Positions 34,611 through 43,097 of a DNA stretch of 64,000 bases are shown here, piece by piece. The notes below the pieces were generated by a model that saw only the letters and a list, made by a program, of their open reading frames with translations, did not search any database and was not told the DNA's origin. The first letter of the stretch is position 1. Every line of letters starts with the position of its first letter. The stretch covers positions 1-64,000 of the forward strand of contig DVDX01000004.1 of the NCBI GenBank assembly GCA_015295985.1. Direction: 5' to 3'. The stretch is from Synechococcus sp. M44_DOE_062 (lineage in GTDB: Bacteria > Cyanobacteriota > Cyanobacteriia > Thermostichales > Thermostichaceae). The translations under genes were made by a program, and so were the position numbers.

Positions 34611-34964
34611 TTAGTGTTGCAAGCGCTGGGCCAAGAGTTGCTCCTCTAGGGCGGCAATGCGGTTGTAGGCGGCGGTTAACTGGGCGCTCAAGCGCTGTAT
34701 TTGGGCTTCGGGGGCCAACTCATGCCCCATGCTGCGGTTGCTCACTACGGTGGGTTCATCATCCAGCAGGAAGTTGTGGCTGCCATCTTCCACCAAGTCT
34801 GAGATGAGAACGCTGTAACGGGAGGGGGTGGGGGTGTTTTTTTTGGCTTCCTGGGTAGCCAGGAGAACAGCCACCACCTGCTCGGGCATCCGCTCGATGG
34901 CAGCTTTTAGCTCCTGTATTTGCGACTCCAGACGCTCAAGATAGTGCTGCACTGCTTCGCTCAT
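34611..34964 (-). CDS. Small coiled-coil hypothetical protein
   Basis: A 117-residue soluble protein with a coiled coil at each end (QHYLERLESQIQELKAAIER and IQRLSAQLTAAYNRIAALEEQ). Between them is a middle segment SRYSVLISDLVEDGSHNFLLDDEPTV that looks conserved in style. I do not recognise the family. It is convergent with def (38 bases apart) and divergent from cbiD. Codon use is like its neighbours. Confidence 0.6.
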   Translation of the reverse strand: MSEAVQHYLERLESQIQELKAAIERMPEQVVAVLLATQEAKKNTPTPSRYSVLISDLVEDGSHNFLLDDEPTVVSNRSMGHELAPEAQIQRLSAQLTAAYNRIAALEEQLLAQRLQH

Positions 34965-35163
34965 AGCTGCGCCAGCTTTCGACTACCTTCATTGAAAGAG
35001 GCAAATTTCTGATCCCCTCTTCTTCCCCCAGATCATTTAACGATTGCTTCCAGGAGGTGTTCTCCGAAACTCATGGGTTCTCTCACAAGCCACAATTGAG
35101 GTGTGCATTTTCCGGAGATTTTGGTTTTCTGGTCATCCATTTCCCAAGCAAAAAGCTGTGCAG

Positions 35164-36288
35164 ATGCAGGATGCTGTTCAGGGATCCCAACCGCGGGGCT
35201 ACACCTTGCCCGTTTTCGCCGTTGCCTCGGCCAGGGCTGCTCTTCACCACCTTCTGGGGATCCCTTTGGAGAAGGAAGGGGGGCGCTTGGCCATTGCGGT
35301 GCAGGCTGAGCTCCCGTCCCCTGAAGCTTGGATCTGCATCCCAGTGGAGCAGGTAGCTGCTTTGGAGAAGGCAACAGCTCTGGCCATTACCCGCTCGGAT
35401 CCCGGCCCCCACCTGGATCTTACCCGCGACACGCCAGTCTGGGCTTGGGCCAGGCTAGAGGATAGGGATCCCGAGGATCCCCCCTTGATCTTGGAAGCCG
35501 GGGAAGGGCTGGGGCGATGCACCGATGGCAGTCCGGCCATTTATGCTTATGCCCGCCGCTTGTTTGAGATCAATCTCTTGCCTCGGATCCCCCCCGATTG
35601 CCGGTTGCGGGTTCGCATTATCTTGCCTGAGGGAAAGCTGCTGGCCGAGCGCACGTCCAATGCTGCTTTTGGGGTGCTGGAAGGGCTGGCCCTGTTGGGA
35701 ACGCGGGCGGAAGTGGAGCCTTCCTCAAGTGTCGAGAGCTTAGAGCAAGCCCGCCAAGAGCTGCAGCAGAAGCTGGAGCAGCACAAGCATTTGACCTTTT
35801 GCGTGGGCAGCCATGGGCAGCAAGTGGCGCTGCGGCAAGGGATCCCAGTGGATCACATCCTGCTGGTGGCCAATTGGATAGGGCCGTTGCTGGTGGAAGC
35901 GGCGCTGCGGGGGGCAGAATCCATTCATCTGGTTGGCTACCACGGCAAGCTCATCAAGCTGGCGGGGGGGATCTTCACCACCTCCAGCCACGTGGCCGAT
36001 GCCCGCTTGGAAATTCTAGCGGCAGCCCTGATCCGGTGCGGGGGAACGGCAGAACAGGCGCGGCAGGTGCTGGAGTTGCGGACAGTAGATGCAGCGGTGC
36101 ACTATCTGGAGGGCCTTGGCTGGGCAGCACCCGTGATGCAGAAGCTGGCCCACCAAATCCTGGAGCGAGCCACAGCCTATGTGCGGAAATACGCCAGCCG
36201 ATCCCCGTCCTTGCAGGTGACGCTGTTCGATCGACAGGGGCAAATCTGCGCTCAGGCTGGGATCCCAGAATCGGATCATTCCGACTAG
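35164..36288 (+). CDS. cbiD: Cobalt-precorrin-5B C1-methyltransferase
   Basis: A 374-residue CbiD, the C1-methylating enzyme of the anaerobic cobalamin pathway. Motifs are [21 protein letters not shown] at the start, [47 protein letters not shown], and the C-terminal [28 protein letters not shown], which is strongly conserved. The start is ATG 35164, which puts the first motif about 10 residues in. A longer frame to 35044 lacks family sequence. Neighbouring genes are unrelated; no cobalamin riboswitch was recognised upstream. Confidence 0.92.
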   Translation: MQDAVQGSQPRGYTLPVFAVASARAALHHLLGIPLEKEGGRLAIAVQAELPSPEAWICIPVEQVAALEKATALAITRSDPGPHLDLTRDTPVWAWARLEDRDPEDPPLILEAGEGLGRCTDGSPAIYAYARRLFEINLLPRIPPDCRLRVRIILPEGKLLAERTSNAAFGVLEGLALLGTRAEVEPSSSVESLEQARQELQQKLEQHKHLTFCVGSHGQQVALRQGIPVDHILLVANWIGPLLVEAALRGAESIHLVGYHGKLIKLAGGIFTTSSHVADARLEILAAALIRCGGTAEQARQVLELRTVDAAVHYLEGLGWAAPVMQKLAHQILERATAYVRKYASRSPSLQVTLFDRQGQICAQAGIPESDHSD

Positions 36289-36456
36289 GACGAGGACATC
36301 GCAACCCCGCCCAAATCCTCAGCCGCAGCAAGCCAAAGACCTTCCCTCAGACCTCCCGCCATCTCTGCCCGCAGGTTCAGCCCTCTGTTCCTCAGCGAGC
36401 AGAGGATCTCTGAGGTGAGTGGTTAAGATCACGGGTATCCCCAACCCCATCTGCTC

Positions 36457-37251
36457 ATGGATACTGAACTGTTGGTTCCCGACGTTGCCGACCTCGTGAC
36501 TGAGGATGATACCCCGGTGGATAATTTCGCCTCTGAAAAGCAGCAGCGCCTCTTGACAGGGGCTCTCTACAGCGCTTTGCAGGGCAGAACCTTTTTGGCG
36601 GCGGCAAATGTGGGCATCTACACCGCCATCGGTCGGCCCCCGATTGTGCCGGATGTTTTTCTTAGCCTGGACGTCACGGTGCCGGAGCAATGGTGGGAAA
36701 AGCAAAACCGTTGCTACCTGCTCTGGCAATTTGACAAGCCGCCGGATGTGGTCATCGAGATCGTCTCTAACCGCGAAGGCGACGAGCTGGAAGGCAAGCT
36801 GAGCCGTTATGAGCAGATGCGAGTCAGCTACTACGCGGTCTTCGATCCCAATCATGAGCTGGGGCCAGAGGAGTTGCGCATTTTTGAGCTGCGGGGCCGC
36901 CACTTTGCGGAAATGACCGAGACCTGGCTAGAACAGGTGGGACTGGGCCTGACGGTGTGGGAAGGCGTTTTTGAGGGGAAACAAGCCCGCTGGCTGCGTT
37001 GGTGTGATGCCCAAGGGCAGTTGCTGCTGACCGGCGATGAACGGGCTGAGTTGGAGCGGGAACGGGCCGAGCAAGAACGCCAAAGAGCTGAACAAGAACG
37101 CCAAAGAGCCGAGCAAGAACGTCAAAGAGCCGAGCAAGAATGTCAAAGAGCCGAACAAGAACGCCAAAGAGCCGAGCAAGAACGCCAACGGGCGGAGCGT
37201 CTGGCGGAAAGACTGCGGGCCTTGGGTGAGGATCCCGATTGGGAGAGCTGA
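36457..37251 (+). CDS. Uma2-family (DUF820) nuclease-like protein with repeat tail
   Basis: A 264-residue protein. The first 190 residues are a Uma2/DUF820 domain, a PD-(D/E)XK-fold family greatly expanded in cyanobacteria (VPDVFLSLDVTVPEQWW, PPDVVIEIVSNREGDELEGKLSRYEQ, VSYYAVFDP). The Asp, Glu and Lys of the fold are visible in these segments. From about residue 195 a low-complexity coiled coil follows, built from seven-residue units (EQERQRA), seven or more in a row and encoded by 21-base tandem repeats. Activity of the family is unproven. Confidence 0.82.
   Translation: MDTELLVPDVADLVTEDDTPVDNFASEKQQRLLTGALYSALQGRTFLAAANVGIYTAIGRPPIVPDVFLSLDVTVPEQWWEKQNRCYLLWQFDKPPDVVIEIVSNREGDELEGKLSRYEQMRVSYYAVFDPNHELGPEELRIFELRGRHFAEMTETWLEQVGLGLTVWEGVFEGKQARWLRWCDAQGQLLLTGDERAELERERAEQERQRAEQERQRAEQERQRAEQECQRAEQERQRAEQERQRAERLAERLRALGEDPDWES
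37053..37200 (+). repeat. 21-base tandem repeat in the Uma2 gene
   Basis: About seven copies of a 21-base unit (GAACGCCAAAGAGCCGAGCA plus one base) encode EQERQRA. The copies differ mainly by silent or single changes (one reads ECQRA). Such a tract can expand or contract by slippage without breaking the frame. Confidence 0.85.
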
Positions 37252-37337
37252 AGCCAGGGATCCCTTTCAGCACCCACCCTCCACTACACTCAGAAAGGAA
37301 ACTGCTGCCAGAGTGGCAGGGATCGTTGGACTTGCAG

Positions 37338-37970
37338 ATGGGCTATCGCCGCCGAGATTGGTTGGCCTACTGGCTGCTCAAGTGGCTGGTGGTCAACCCT
37401 CTATTCCGTGGGCTGTACTTTGGGCGTACCTGGGGGCAGGAAAAGGTACCCCGTCAGGGATCCCTCATTATCGTCAGCAACCATGCCAGCCATCTGGATC
37501 CACCGCTGGTGGCCAATGCGGTGCGCCGTCCGGTGGCCTTCATGGCTAAGGAAGAGCTGTTTCGGGTGCCGGGGTTGAAGCAAGCGATTCAGCTCTACGG
37601 GGCCTATCCAGTCAAAAGAGGCGGCTCCGACCGCGCTGCCTTACGAGCCACGGAAGCAGCCTTGGCACGGGGATGGGCGGTAGGGATCTTTTTGAATGGC
37701 ACCCGTACCCCCGATGGCCGCATTCCTCATCCCCACTTGGGAGCGGCTCTGGTTGCAGCGCGCACGCAAACCCCTCTGTTGCCTGTAGCCCTCTGGGGTA
37801 CCGAGAAAGTGCTGCCCAAGGGATCCCGGTGGCCGCGTCTGTTTTGCCCCATCACGGTGCGCATTGGCAACGTGATTCCCCCCCCTCCTTCCAGCGATAA
37901 GGCCGATTTGCAGCGGGTGACGGCAGAGTGCGTACAGGCTATCCATGCCCTTCTGGATCAGGGGCGCTGA
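37338..37970 (+). CDS. plsC: 1-acyl-sn-glycerol-3-phosphate acyltransferase
   Basis: A 210-residue PlsC-type membrane acyltransferase making phosphatidic acid. Motif I is SNHASHLDPP (H-x4-D), motif II GAYPVKRGGSDRAA, motif III GIFLNGTRTPDGR (usually FPEGTRS, so Pro-Glu is replaced by Leu-Asn here) and motif IV LLPVALWG. The replaced Glu of motif III normally contacts glycerol phosphate, so substrate preference may differ. The start is ATG 37338; the upstream frame shows no family sequence. The 3' end overlaps the convergent ferredoxin gene by 32 bases. Confidence 0.9.
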   Translation: MGYRRRDWLAYWLLKWLVVNPLFRGLYFGRTWGQEKVPRQGSLIIVSNHASHLDPPLVANAVRRPVAFMAKEELFRVPGLKQAIQLYGAYPVKRGGSDRAALRATEAALARGWAVGIFLNGTRTPDGRIPHPHLGAALVAARTQTPLLPVALWGTEKVLPKGSRWPRLFCPITVRIGNVIPPPPSSDKADLQRVTAECVQAIHALLDQGR

Positions 37971-38388
37971 GAGTATCCTGGGCTACCAGATACTCAGCAA
38001 CAGGGATCCCTCCCAAGATGTGCTTTTGAAGAATTTCCTCCACCACCTCCGGCGTGACCGAGTGGTACCAAAACCCGCCGGGATAGACCAGCAGCACAGG
38101 GCCGGGAACAGCATAGTCGCATGCCCGCAGGCAGTTGGCTTTGGTGCGATGCACCCGCAGGGATCCGGCGCTCCCGATTTCCAGATCCAATTCCTTGATC
38201 CGCGACTTTAAATAGTCCCAGGCTTCCAGCCCCACAGCTTTCTCACAACATTTGGGCTTGGTTTGATCGGCACAAAGGAACAAGTGCCACTGGTAGGTTG
38301 GAATGGAAGCCGACTGAGGCGCTGAACCTGGGGATCGGGTTGCCGAGGTGGGGTCTGGGATGGGGAAAGAAGCAGCAGGACGCGACAT
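37939..38388 (-). CDS. Thioredoxin-like [2Fe-2S] ferredoxin
   Basis: A 149-residue protein with a thioredoxin-like [2Fe-2S] domain. The first Cys pair is in HLFLCADQTKPKCCEK and the second in NCLRACDYAVPGP, the spacing used by this ferredoxin class. The N-terminal 40 residues are a Ser/Pro-rich extension. An electron-transfer role is likely; the partner is unknown. It overlaps plsC tail to tail. Confidence 0.87.
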   Translation of the reverse strand: MSRPAASFPIPDPTSATRSPGSAPQSASIPTYQWHLFLCADQTKPKCCEKAVGLEAWDYLKSRIKELDLEIGSAGSLRVHRTKANCLRACDYAVPGPVLLVYPGGFWYHSVTPEVVEEILQKHILGGIPVAEYLVAQDTLSAPDPEGHG

Positions 38389-38447
38389 AACAAGATGGGT
38401 GGGCTTGGCTACGGTTGTATTATCCCCTGTTCTCTAGGTTCTTGCCG

Positions 38448-39008
38448 ATGCGGATGGATAACCCCAAGCAGCGACTGTTTCTGGCTCTGCTTCCCCCTCC
38501 GGCCCTGCAAGAGCAGGTAACGGCCATCAAACAGCAGTTTGCCGAGCAATTTGCCAGCCAAGCAGCCCTGCGCTCGCCTCCCCACATTACTCTGGTGCCG
38601 CCGTTCGAGTGGCCCAGTTCTGACCTGCCGGTCTTGACGGGATCCCTAGAGGTCTTTGCCAAACAGCAGGCCCCCGTCTCCATCCAGCTATCCGGCTTTG
38701 GGGCCTTTGCGCCGCGCGTCATTTTTATTCATGTTGTGCCTTCCCCAGAACTGCAGCGGCTCCAAGCGCAAGCCCATCACCACATGGGGATCCTTCTCAA
38801 CCAGAAAGAGACAACTGCTCAAGCCCGTCCGTTTGTGCCCCACATAACCGTGGCCTTCCGAGACCTAACCCCTGCCCACTTTCGCGCCGCTTGGCCAGAG
38901 TTCAAGACTCGTTGCTTTGAGGGTGCCTTTGTGGCGTCAGCTTTGACGCTCCTCCTCCACAACGGCAAACGTTGGCAGGTTTTTGCCCAGTTCTCAATGG
39001 GAGAATGA
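38448..39008 (+). CDS. thpR: RNA 2',3'-cyclic phosphodiesterase
   Basis: A 186-residue 2H phosphoesterase (LigT/ThpR). Both H-x-T motifs are present: PPHITLVPPFEW near residue 47 and VPHITVAFRDL near residue 130. The family opens 2',3'-cyclic phosphates of RNA and can ligate tRNA halves in vitro. The start is ATG 38448; ATG 38454 is equally possible. It is convergent with gap2, 35 bases apart. Confidence 0.88.
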   Translation: MRMDNPKQRLFLALLPPPALQEQVTAIKQQFAEQFASQAALRSPPHITLVPPFEWPSSDLPVLTGSLEVFAKQQAPVSIQLSGFGAFAPRVIFIHVVPSPELQRLQAQAHHHMGILLNQKETTAQARPFVPHITVAFRDLTPAHFRAAWPEFKTRCFEGAFVASALTLLLHNGKRWQVFAQFSMGE

Positions 39009-39042
39009 TGGAGAACAGAAGATGGTTGCCAACCAAAGCAGC

Positions 39043-40062
39043 CTACTCCACCCAGTGAGCGGCCATATACTCAGCCAGATCCACCACCCGCTGGGAGTAG
39101 CCCCACTCGTTGTCGTACCAAGCCATCACCTTCACCAGATCCCCATCCAGCACACTGGTCATCTCCGCATCCACAATGGCCGAGCAGTCATGACCACGAT
39201 AGTCAATCGAGACCAGCGGAATATCGGAATAGGCAAGGATCCCTTTCATCGTAGTTTCTGAGGCTTCTTTGAGGGCCGCATTCACCTCTTCGGCAATGAC
39301 GCGCCGCTCCGTTTGCACCACCAAGTCCACCAGAGACACATTGGGCGTGGGAACCCGTACCGCCACCCCATTCAGCTTGCCCTTCAGTTCCGGAATCACC
39401 AAAGCTACGGCCTTGGCCGCCCCTGTGGTAGTGGGCACCATACTCAACGCTGCTGCCCGCGCCCGCCGCAGATCACGATGGCCCCCATCCAAAATCCGCT
39501 GGTCGCCGGTGTAGCTGTGGGTAGTGGTCATGGTGGCGCGAAGGACGCCGAACTTGTCCAGCAACACCTTGATGATCGGGGCGAGGCAGTTGGTGGTGCA
39601 ACTGGCATTGCTGACAATGTTGTGGCGCACCGGGTCGTAGGTGTGCTGGTTAACACCGTAGACAAACGTGGGAATGTCTCCCCCCTTGGCCGGAGCGGTG
39701 ATCACCACCTTTTTGGCTCCCGCTTCTATGTGCTTAGAGGCGCCCTGGTAGTCGACAAAAACACCTGTAGCCTCGATAACAAGATCCACCTTCCACTCTT
39801 TCCAGGGCAGGTTGCTGGGGTTGCGGTCGGAAACGGCATGGATGTGCTTGCCGTTCACCACCAAACCATTTTCTGCAGGCTCAACGTCTGCTCCCTGCAA
39901 CGGCCCAAGGATGGAATCGTACTTGAGCAGGTGGGCAGCCGTGCGAGCGTCTGAGGTGTCGTTGATGGCGACGATGTCGAGGTTGGACTGGGAGCGACCC
40001 AGCCAACAGCGCAAAAAGTTGCGACCAATGCGACCAAACCCGTTGATGGCTACCCTGACCAC
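39043..40062 (-). CDS. gap2: Glyceraldehyde-3-phosphate dehydrogenase, Gap2 (Calvin cycle)
   Basis: A 339-residue GAPDH of the cyanobacterial/plastid type that works in photosynthetic carbon fixation with NADP(H). It has [41 protein letters not shown], catalytic [36 protein letters not shown] and [17 protein letters not shown], closely matching known Gap2. No CP12-like C-terminal extension is present. Unlike gap1 at 7 kb, it contains no dispersed repeat. The upstream region to 40217 has no other gene. Confidence 0.96.
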   Translation of the reverse strand: MVRVAINGFGRIGRNFLRCWLGRSQSNLDIVAINDTSDARTAAHLLKYDSILGPLQGADVEPAENGLVVNGKHIHAVSDRNPSNLPWKEWKVDLVIEATGVFVDYQGASKHIEAGAKKVVITAPAKGGDIPTFVYGVNQHTYDPVRHNIVSNASCTTNCLAPIIKVLLDKFGVLRATMTTTHSYTGDQRILDGGHRDLRRARAAALSMVPTTTGAAKAVALVIPELKGKLNGVAVRVPTPNVSLVDLVVQTERRVIAEEVNAALKEASETTMKGILAYSDIPLVSIDYRGHDCSAIVDAEMTSVLDGDLVKVMAWYDNEWGYSQRVVDLAEYMAAHWVE

Positions 40063-40217
40063 TGCTCCTGACCTCGCTGCTTGAAATTTCCTGGGGGCTG
40101 CTTAGCACATGATATCGCAACCCCTGAACATTCTGAAGACAAAATTTGGGATCCAAGGGGGGCGTCTTCGCGGACGTTCACCTGCAAACCCTATGCAGAG
40201 CAAGGATTGAGCCGCTT

Positions 40218-40733
40218 TCAAGAAGGATAGCGCTGGTGCAGCAGAGCCATGGCCGAGGCTACATTTTCTACCCCTCGCTGCTCCAGCAGATCCGCGAACA
40301 TGCTATCCAGCCAGTAAAGGTGTTCGCTGATGATCTGGCTCCAGGCGCGGTAGAGTTTCACCTGTACTTCCAGGGGCAGCAGGATCAGCCCTTCGCTGGA
40401 AAGGCGCAGGGTTTGCACCTCGGTCATGCTCACTGCCGTAAAGGAGCGCCGCCGTCCCGTCAGCAGAGAAAGTTCCCCAAACAGGCGCCCGGCGTGCAGC
40501 GTAGCCAGCCAATAATCTCCCGGATGTCGCACATACTGGCGACGCAGCTCCACCACTCCACTGAGGATCATGTATAGGTCACTACTGGGATCCCCTTCCT
40601 GGAAGATCACCTGGCCTGGGGAAAAGCGGCTGGGCAACAGGGCAGCCGTCAATGCCTTCCACTCGGCATCTTCCAAGGATTGGAAGAGCAGATGCTCGCG
40701 AACACGCTCAAACGGATAACGGGTGCTGCTCAT
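40218..40733 (-). CDS. Cyclic-nucleotide-binding domain protein
   Basis: A 171-residue protein with one cNMP-binding (Crp-type) beta-barrel (PGQVIFQEGDPSSDLYMILSG, LFGELSLLTGRRRSFTAVSMTE). A C-terminal helical segment follows, with no helix-turn-helix, so it is not a DNA-binding Crp. In the phosphate-binding cassette the GELSLLTGRRRS sequence keeps Glu and Arg-like positions, so ligand binding is possible. The start is ATG 40733; upstream codons to 40778 are open. The role is unknown. Confidence 0.8.
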   Translation of the reverse strand: MSSTRYPFERVREHLLFQSLEDAEWKALTAALLPSRFSPGQVIFQEGDPSSDLYMILSGVVELRRQYVRHPGDYWLATLHAGRLFGELSLLTGRRRSFTAVSMTEVQTLRLSSEGLILLPLEVQVKLYRAWSQIISEHLYWLDSMFADLLEQRGVENVASAMALLHQRYPS

Positions 40734-40809
40734 CGCATCGGTGATCCCAAGGGGGGCTTGAGGCCGGCTCTGTCTCATCCTACCCTCGCCAGAGTTGCCC
40801 TGAAGGGGG

Positions 40810-41586
40810 TCAGTCCTGGCGGAAGACCTCTCTTAAGCTTTCCAGTACTGCTCCCGTCAGCTCAAAGAAGCGGGTGGAGCGCCAAGTCTCGAAGCCGCGT
40901 GGCTGGGGTAGATCTACCGGGATCACCTTGGCAATTTGGCCGGGGTTGGGAGTCATCACCACCACTCTGGTGGCAAGAAACACAGCCTCTTGAATGGAGT
41001 GGGTAACGAAAAAGACCGTTTTCTGGGTGGTCTCCCAGAGACGCAGCAGCTCCAGGTTCATTTTCTCGCGAGTGATCTCGTCTAGGGCCCCAAAGGGTTC
41101 GTCCATAAACAGCAGCTCGGGGTCAAAGACTAAGGCCCGCGCCAGCGAAACTCGCTGTTGCATACCTCCAGACAGTTGCCAGGGGTAGCTGTGCAAAAAG
41201 TTCCCCAGCCCCACCCGCTGCAACATCGCTTTGGCCCGCTCCTGACGCTCTCCTTTGGAGAGGCGCATCACCTGCAGCGGCAACATCACATTCTGCAAAG
41301 CCGTGCGCCATTCCAGCAAGGTCGGGGCCTGAAAAATATAGCCGTAGAGCCGCTCCTGCCGGGCCTGTCGGGGGCTTCGTCCTGCAATGGACACGGATCC
41401 CTCGCTGGGCTGCTCCAGATCCGCCAAAATACGCAGCAGCGTGGTTTTGCCGCAACCGGAAGGGCCAATCAAGGCAATAAACTCGCCCCGCTGCACCTCC
41501 AGATTGATATCCCGCAGCGCCACCACTTCCCCTACAGGGCTGGAGTACCGCTTACCAACCCCACGCAGGCTGACCAGGGATCCCAC
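40810..41586 (-). CDS. ABC transporter ATPase, nitrate/sulfonate/taurine type
   Basis: A 258-residue ATP-binding subunit of the SsuB/TauB/NrtD class. Walker A is GPSGCGKTT, the signature LSGGMQQRVS, Walker B LLFMDEPFGALD, and the switch His is in VTHSIQEAVFLA. The family powers uptake of nitrate, sulfonate, taurine or pyrimidine precursors; no permease or binding protein is nearby. The TnpB-element end lies just upstream at about 41604-41640. The longer frame to 41658 would translate transposon sequence (NPSPLGEGECQG). A GTG at 41586 begins native sequence, but the true 5' end may have been lost. Confidence 0.85.
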   Translation of the reverse strand: MGSLVSLRGVGKRYSSPVGEVVALRDINLEVQRGEFIALIGPSGCGKTTLLRILADLEQPSEGSVSIAGRSPRQARQERLYGYIFQAPTLLEWRTALQNVMLPLQVMRLSKGERQERAKAMLQRVGLGNFLHSYPWQLSGGMQQRVSLARALVFDPELLFMDEPFGALDEITREKMNLELLRLWETTQKTVFFVTHSIQEAVFLATRVVVMTPNPGQIAKVIPVDLPQPRGFETWRSTRFFELTGAVLESLREVFRQD

Positions 41587-41642
41587 CTCACCGGCCCGCA
41601 ATCCTTGACATTCTCCCTCGCCTAAAGGCGAAGGATTCTTTC

Positions 41643-42851
41643 TCAGGTTGCAGGACAATTCCCACCTCCTGAGCTACACCGGGTATGAGGCCGAAACCTC
41701 AACCCGATGGGGGATGCCATAACCCCAACTACTGGGACATGGAACTGCCCCAGATACTTTCGTCTCAGATTTACCGCTCCCACACCGTCCCGATGAAATT
41801 GAAAACCACAGGCCCGGCATCGATACTCCCTGCCACTGGGCTTGTGGAGCATGTTGCAGCGCGGGCACTTCTGTGAGGTGTACCGCTCCTCCTGCAGCAC
41901 CACCCGCATCCCCAACCGCTCTGTCTTGTAGGTGAGCATCTGCCGCACCTGCCCCGACAGCATTTGGTGGATTTTCTGATTAACGACCTTGTTGTAGTTG
42001 GCCAACTGCCGGATATCCCGGATGTCCCCAATCACAACTGTCTGCACGCCTCTTGCGTGGAGCGCGGAGACCAGCCTAGTTGTCTGCTTGTGCAAAATGT
42101 CCGCAATTTGTTTGCGCAGCTTAGCCAACTGCTTCTGCTTGGAACGAATCAACCGCTTCCAGCGCCGCGAGCCCCTTTTCTTGCGAGCCATTAGCCTGGA
42201 GAGCTTGCCCTTTAGCTGGTTCTGGTAACGCCTTTTGGAACGCAGCAGCCGCCCGTTGGTAATCAACGTTGCCGCTCCATCGTGAGCCGTTGCCAAATGT
42301 ACTTCTCCCAAATCCACCCCCGCTACTTCTCCATTTTGCGGGGTATCTGCTACCTCTTTTCCTTCCTTTTCTGCGGCTTGGCTCAGGCTGTAACAAGCCC
42401 GCAGTTCATACTGCTTGCCGTCCCAACCAATTTCCACTTGCACTGGGGTATCCCATGGCCAAGGGATCACTACAGGTGGGTTACTCTTGCCATTAGAAAG
42501 AAGCAACTTGCCGTGTTGTACCTTGATGGCAGAAGATTTCCAAATTACCTTGAAATACCGCCGCCTTCTCTTGGGCGGTTTAGCATTGGGATCAGCTTTG
42601 CGTCGCCTGCGCCAAGACTGCAAAGCGGCAAAGAAAGTCTGTATGACCGCATCGGCACTGTGGCTGTGCAGCTCGTTTTGGTTACTGTTGGGAAACCAGC
42701 GCATGAAACTGGCAGATTTCAACCACAAACCTTTCTTGCGTACCACCCGCCAGAAAGCAACCAAGGTTTTGGAGTACAATTCTCCAGCCGCTAAAGCCAG
42801 TCGCTCTAACTGCTCCGAAATTCCTAGTTTTAACCTGCGAACAACGTACAT
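41643..42851 (-). CDS. tnpB: TnpB (OrfB) RNA-guided nuclease-type protein
   Basis: A 402-residue TnpB. The N-terminal helical and beta-barrel region covers about 1-180. RuvC-I is GVDLGEVHLAT, RuvC-II VVIGDIRDIRQ, and a CxxC...CxxC zinc ribbon lies in CPRCNMLHKP/RCRACGFQ. RuvC-III is FHRDGVGAVNL. The usual RuvC-II acidic residue (xxxED) is replaced by Gly, although the next Asp may take its place, so nuclease activity is uncertain. TnpB uses an RNA from the element's end to cut donor DNA and favour retention. The gene is complete, with an ATG start. Confidence 0.9.
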   Translation of the reverse strand: MYVVRRLKLGISEQLERLALAAGELYSKTLVAFWRVVRKKGLWLKSASFMRWFPNSNQNELHSHSADAVIQTFFAALQSWRRRRKADPNAKPPKRRRRYFKVIWKSSAIKVQHGKLLLSNGKSNPPVVIPWPWDTPVQVEIGWDGKQYELRACYSLSQAAEKEGKEVADTPQNGEVAGVDLGEVHLATAHDGAATLITNGRLLRSKRRYQNQLKGKLSRLMARKKRGSRRWKRLIRSKQKQLAKLRKQIADILHKQTTRLVSALHARGVQTVVIGDIRDIRQLANYNKVVNQKIHQMLSGQVRQMLTYKTERLGMRVVLQEERYTSQKCPRCNMLHKPSGREYRCRACGFQFHRDGVGAVNLRRKYLGQFHVPVVGVMASPIGLRFRPHTRCSSGGGNCPAT

Positions 42852-42896
42852 CTAAAAATTCTATTGTCGCCTAAGAGCAGTTACAACACAAAGCCG

Positions 42897-42975
42897 CCCT
42901 AGTCGCGTCAGCGGGCCGTAGGCCTAAGCGCTCCACGCCGCTAAAGCGGTCGCGCCGCGTTGCGTAGCAACAAAG
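42897..42975. repeat. Compound dispersed repeat within a transposon hairpin loop
   Basis: Several variants follow each other: GTCGCGTCAGCGGGCCGTAG, AAGCGCTCCACGCCGCTAAA, and a CGCGTTGCGTAGCAAC block. Together they occupy the loop between the hairpin arms of the TnpB element end. The hairpin near the IsrB remnant has the same kind of insertion. Confidence 0.65.
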
Positions 42976-43097
42976 GGCGGGGCTTGAACCCAGTTCTTTG
43001 GCCAGAAACAAGGGAAGGGTTCATGAAAGAAGACGAAGGTCAGAACAGCCATCCACCACAAAAAACCAAACGGTTAGTTACAGACCTAACTGGGTGC

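Larger units (their letters stand above)
41604..43010 (-). mobile_element. IS605-type element carrying tnpB only
   Basis: The element runs from an end at about 41604-41640 (read forward TTGACATTCTCCCTCGCC, then AAAGGCGAAGGATTC) to a terminal hairpin at 42894-43010. The hairpin arms are CAAAGCCGCCC and AAAGGGCGGGGC, followed by TTGAACCCAG. No tnpA is present, so it belongs to the class that relies on a transposase elsewhere. The 41.6-kb end should contain the 3' part of the TnpB guide RNA, with the guide in the ABC-gene flank. The loop of the far hairpin is filled by several dispersed-repeat variants (42900-42975). Confidence 0.75.

Noticed and set aside
35000-35163. Possible cobalamin riboswitch upstream of cbiD
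   Set aside because: No B12-box-like sequence could be seen in the leader.
36319-36903. A 194-codon minus-strand frame opposite the Uma2 gene
   Set aside because: It mirrors the codons of the Uma2 domain, shows no family and has no ribosome site.
37053-37200. Regular 21-base repeats suggesting a CRISPR array
   Set aside because: The units are directly adjacent without spacers and encode EQERQRA in frame within the Uma2 gene. No CRISPR array was seen anywhere in the window.
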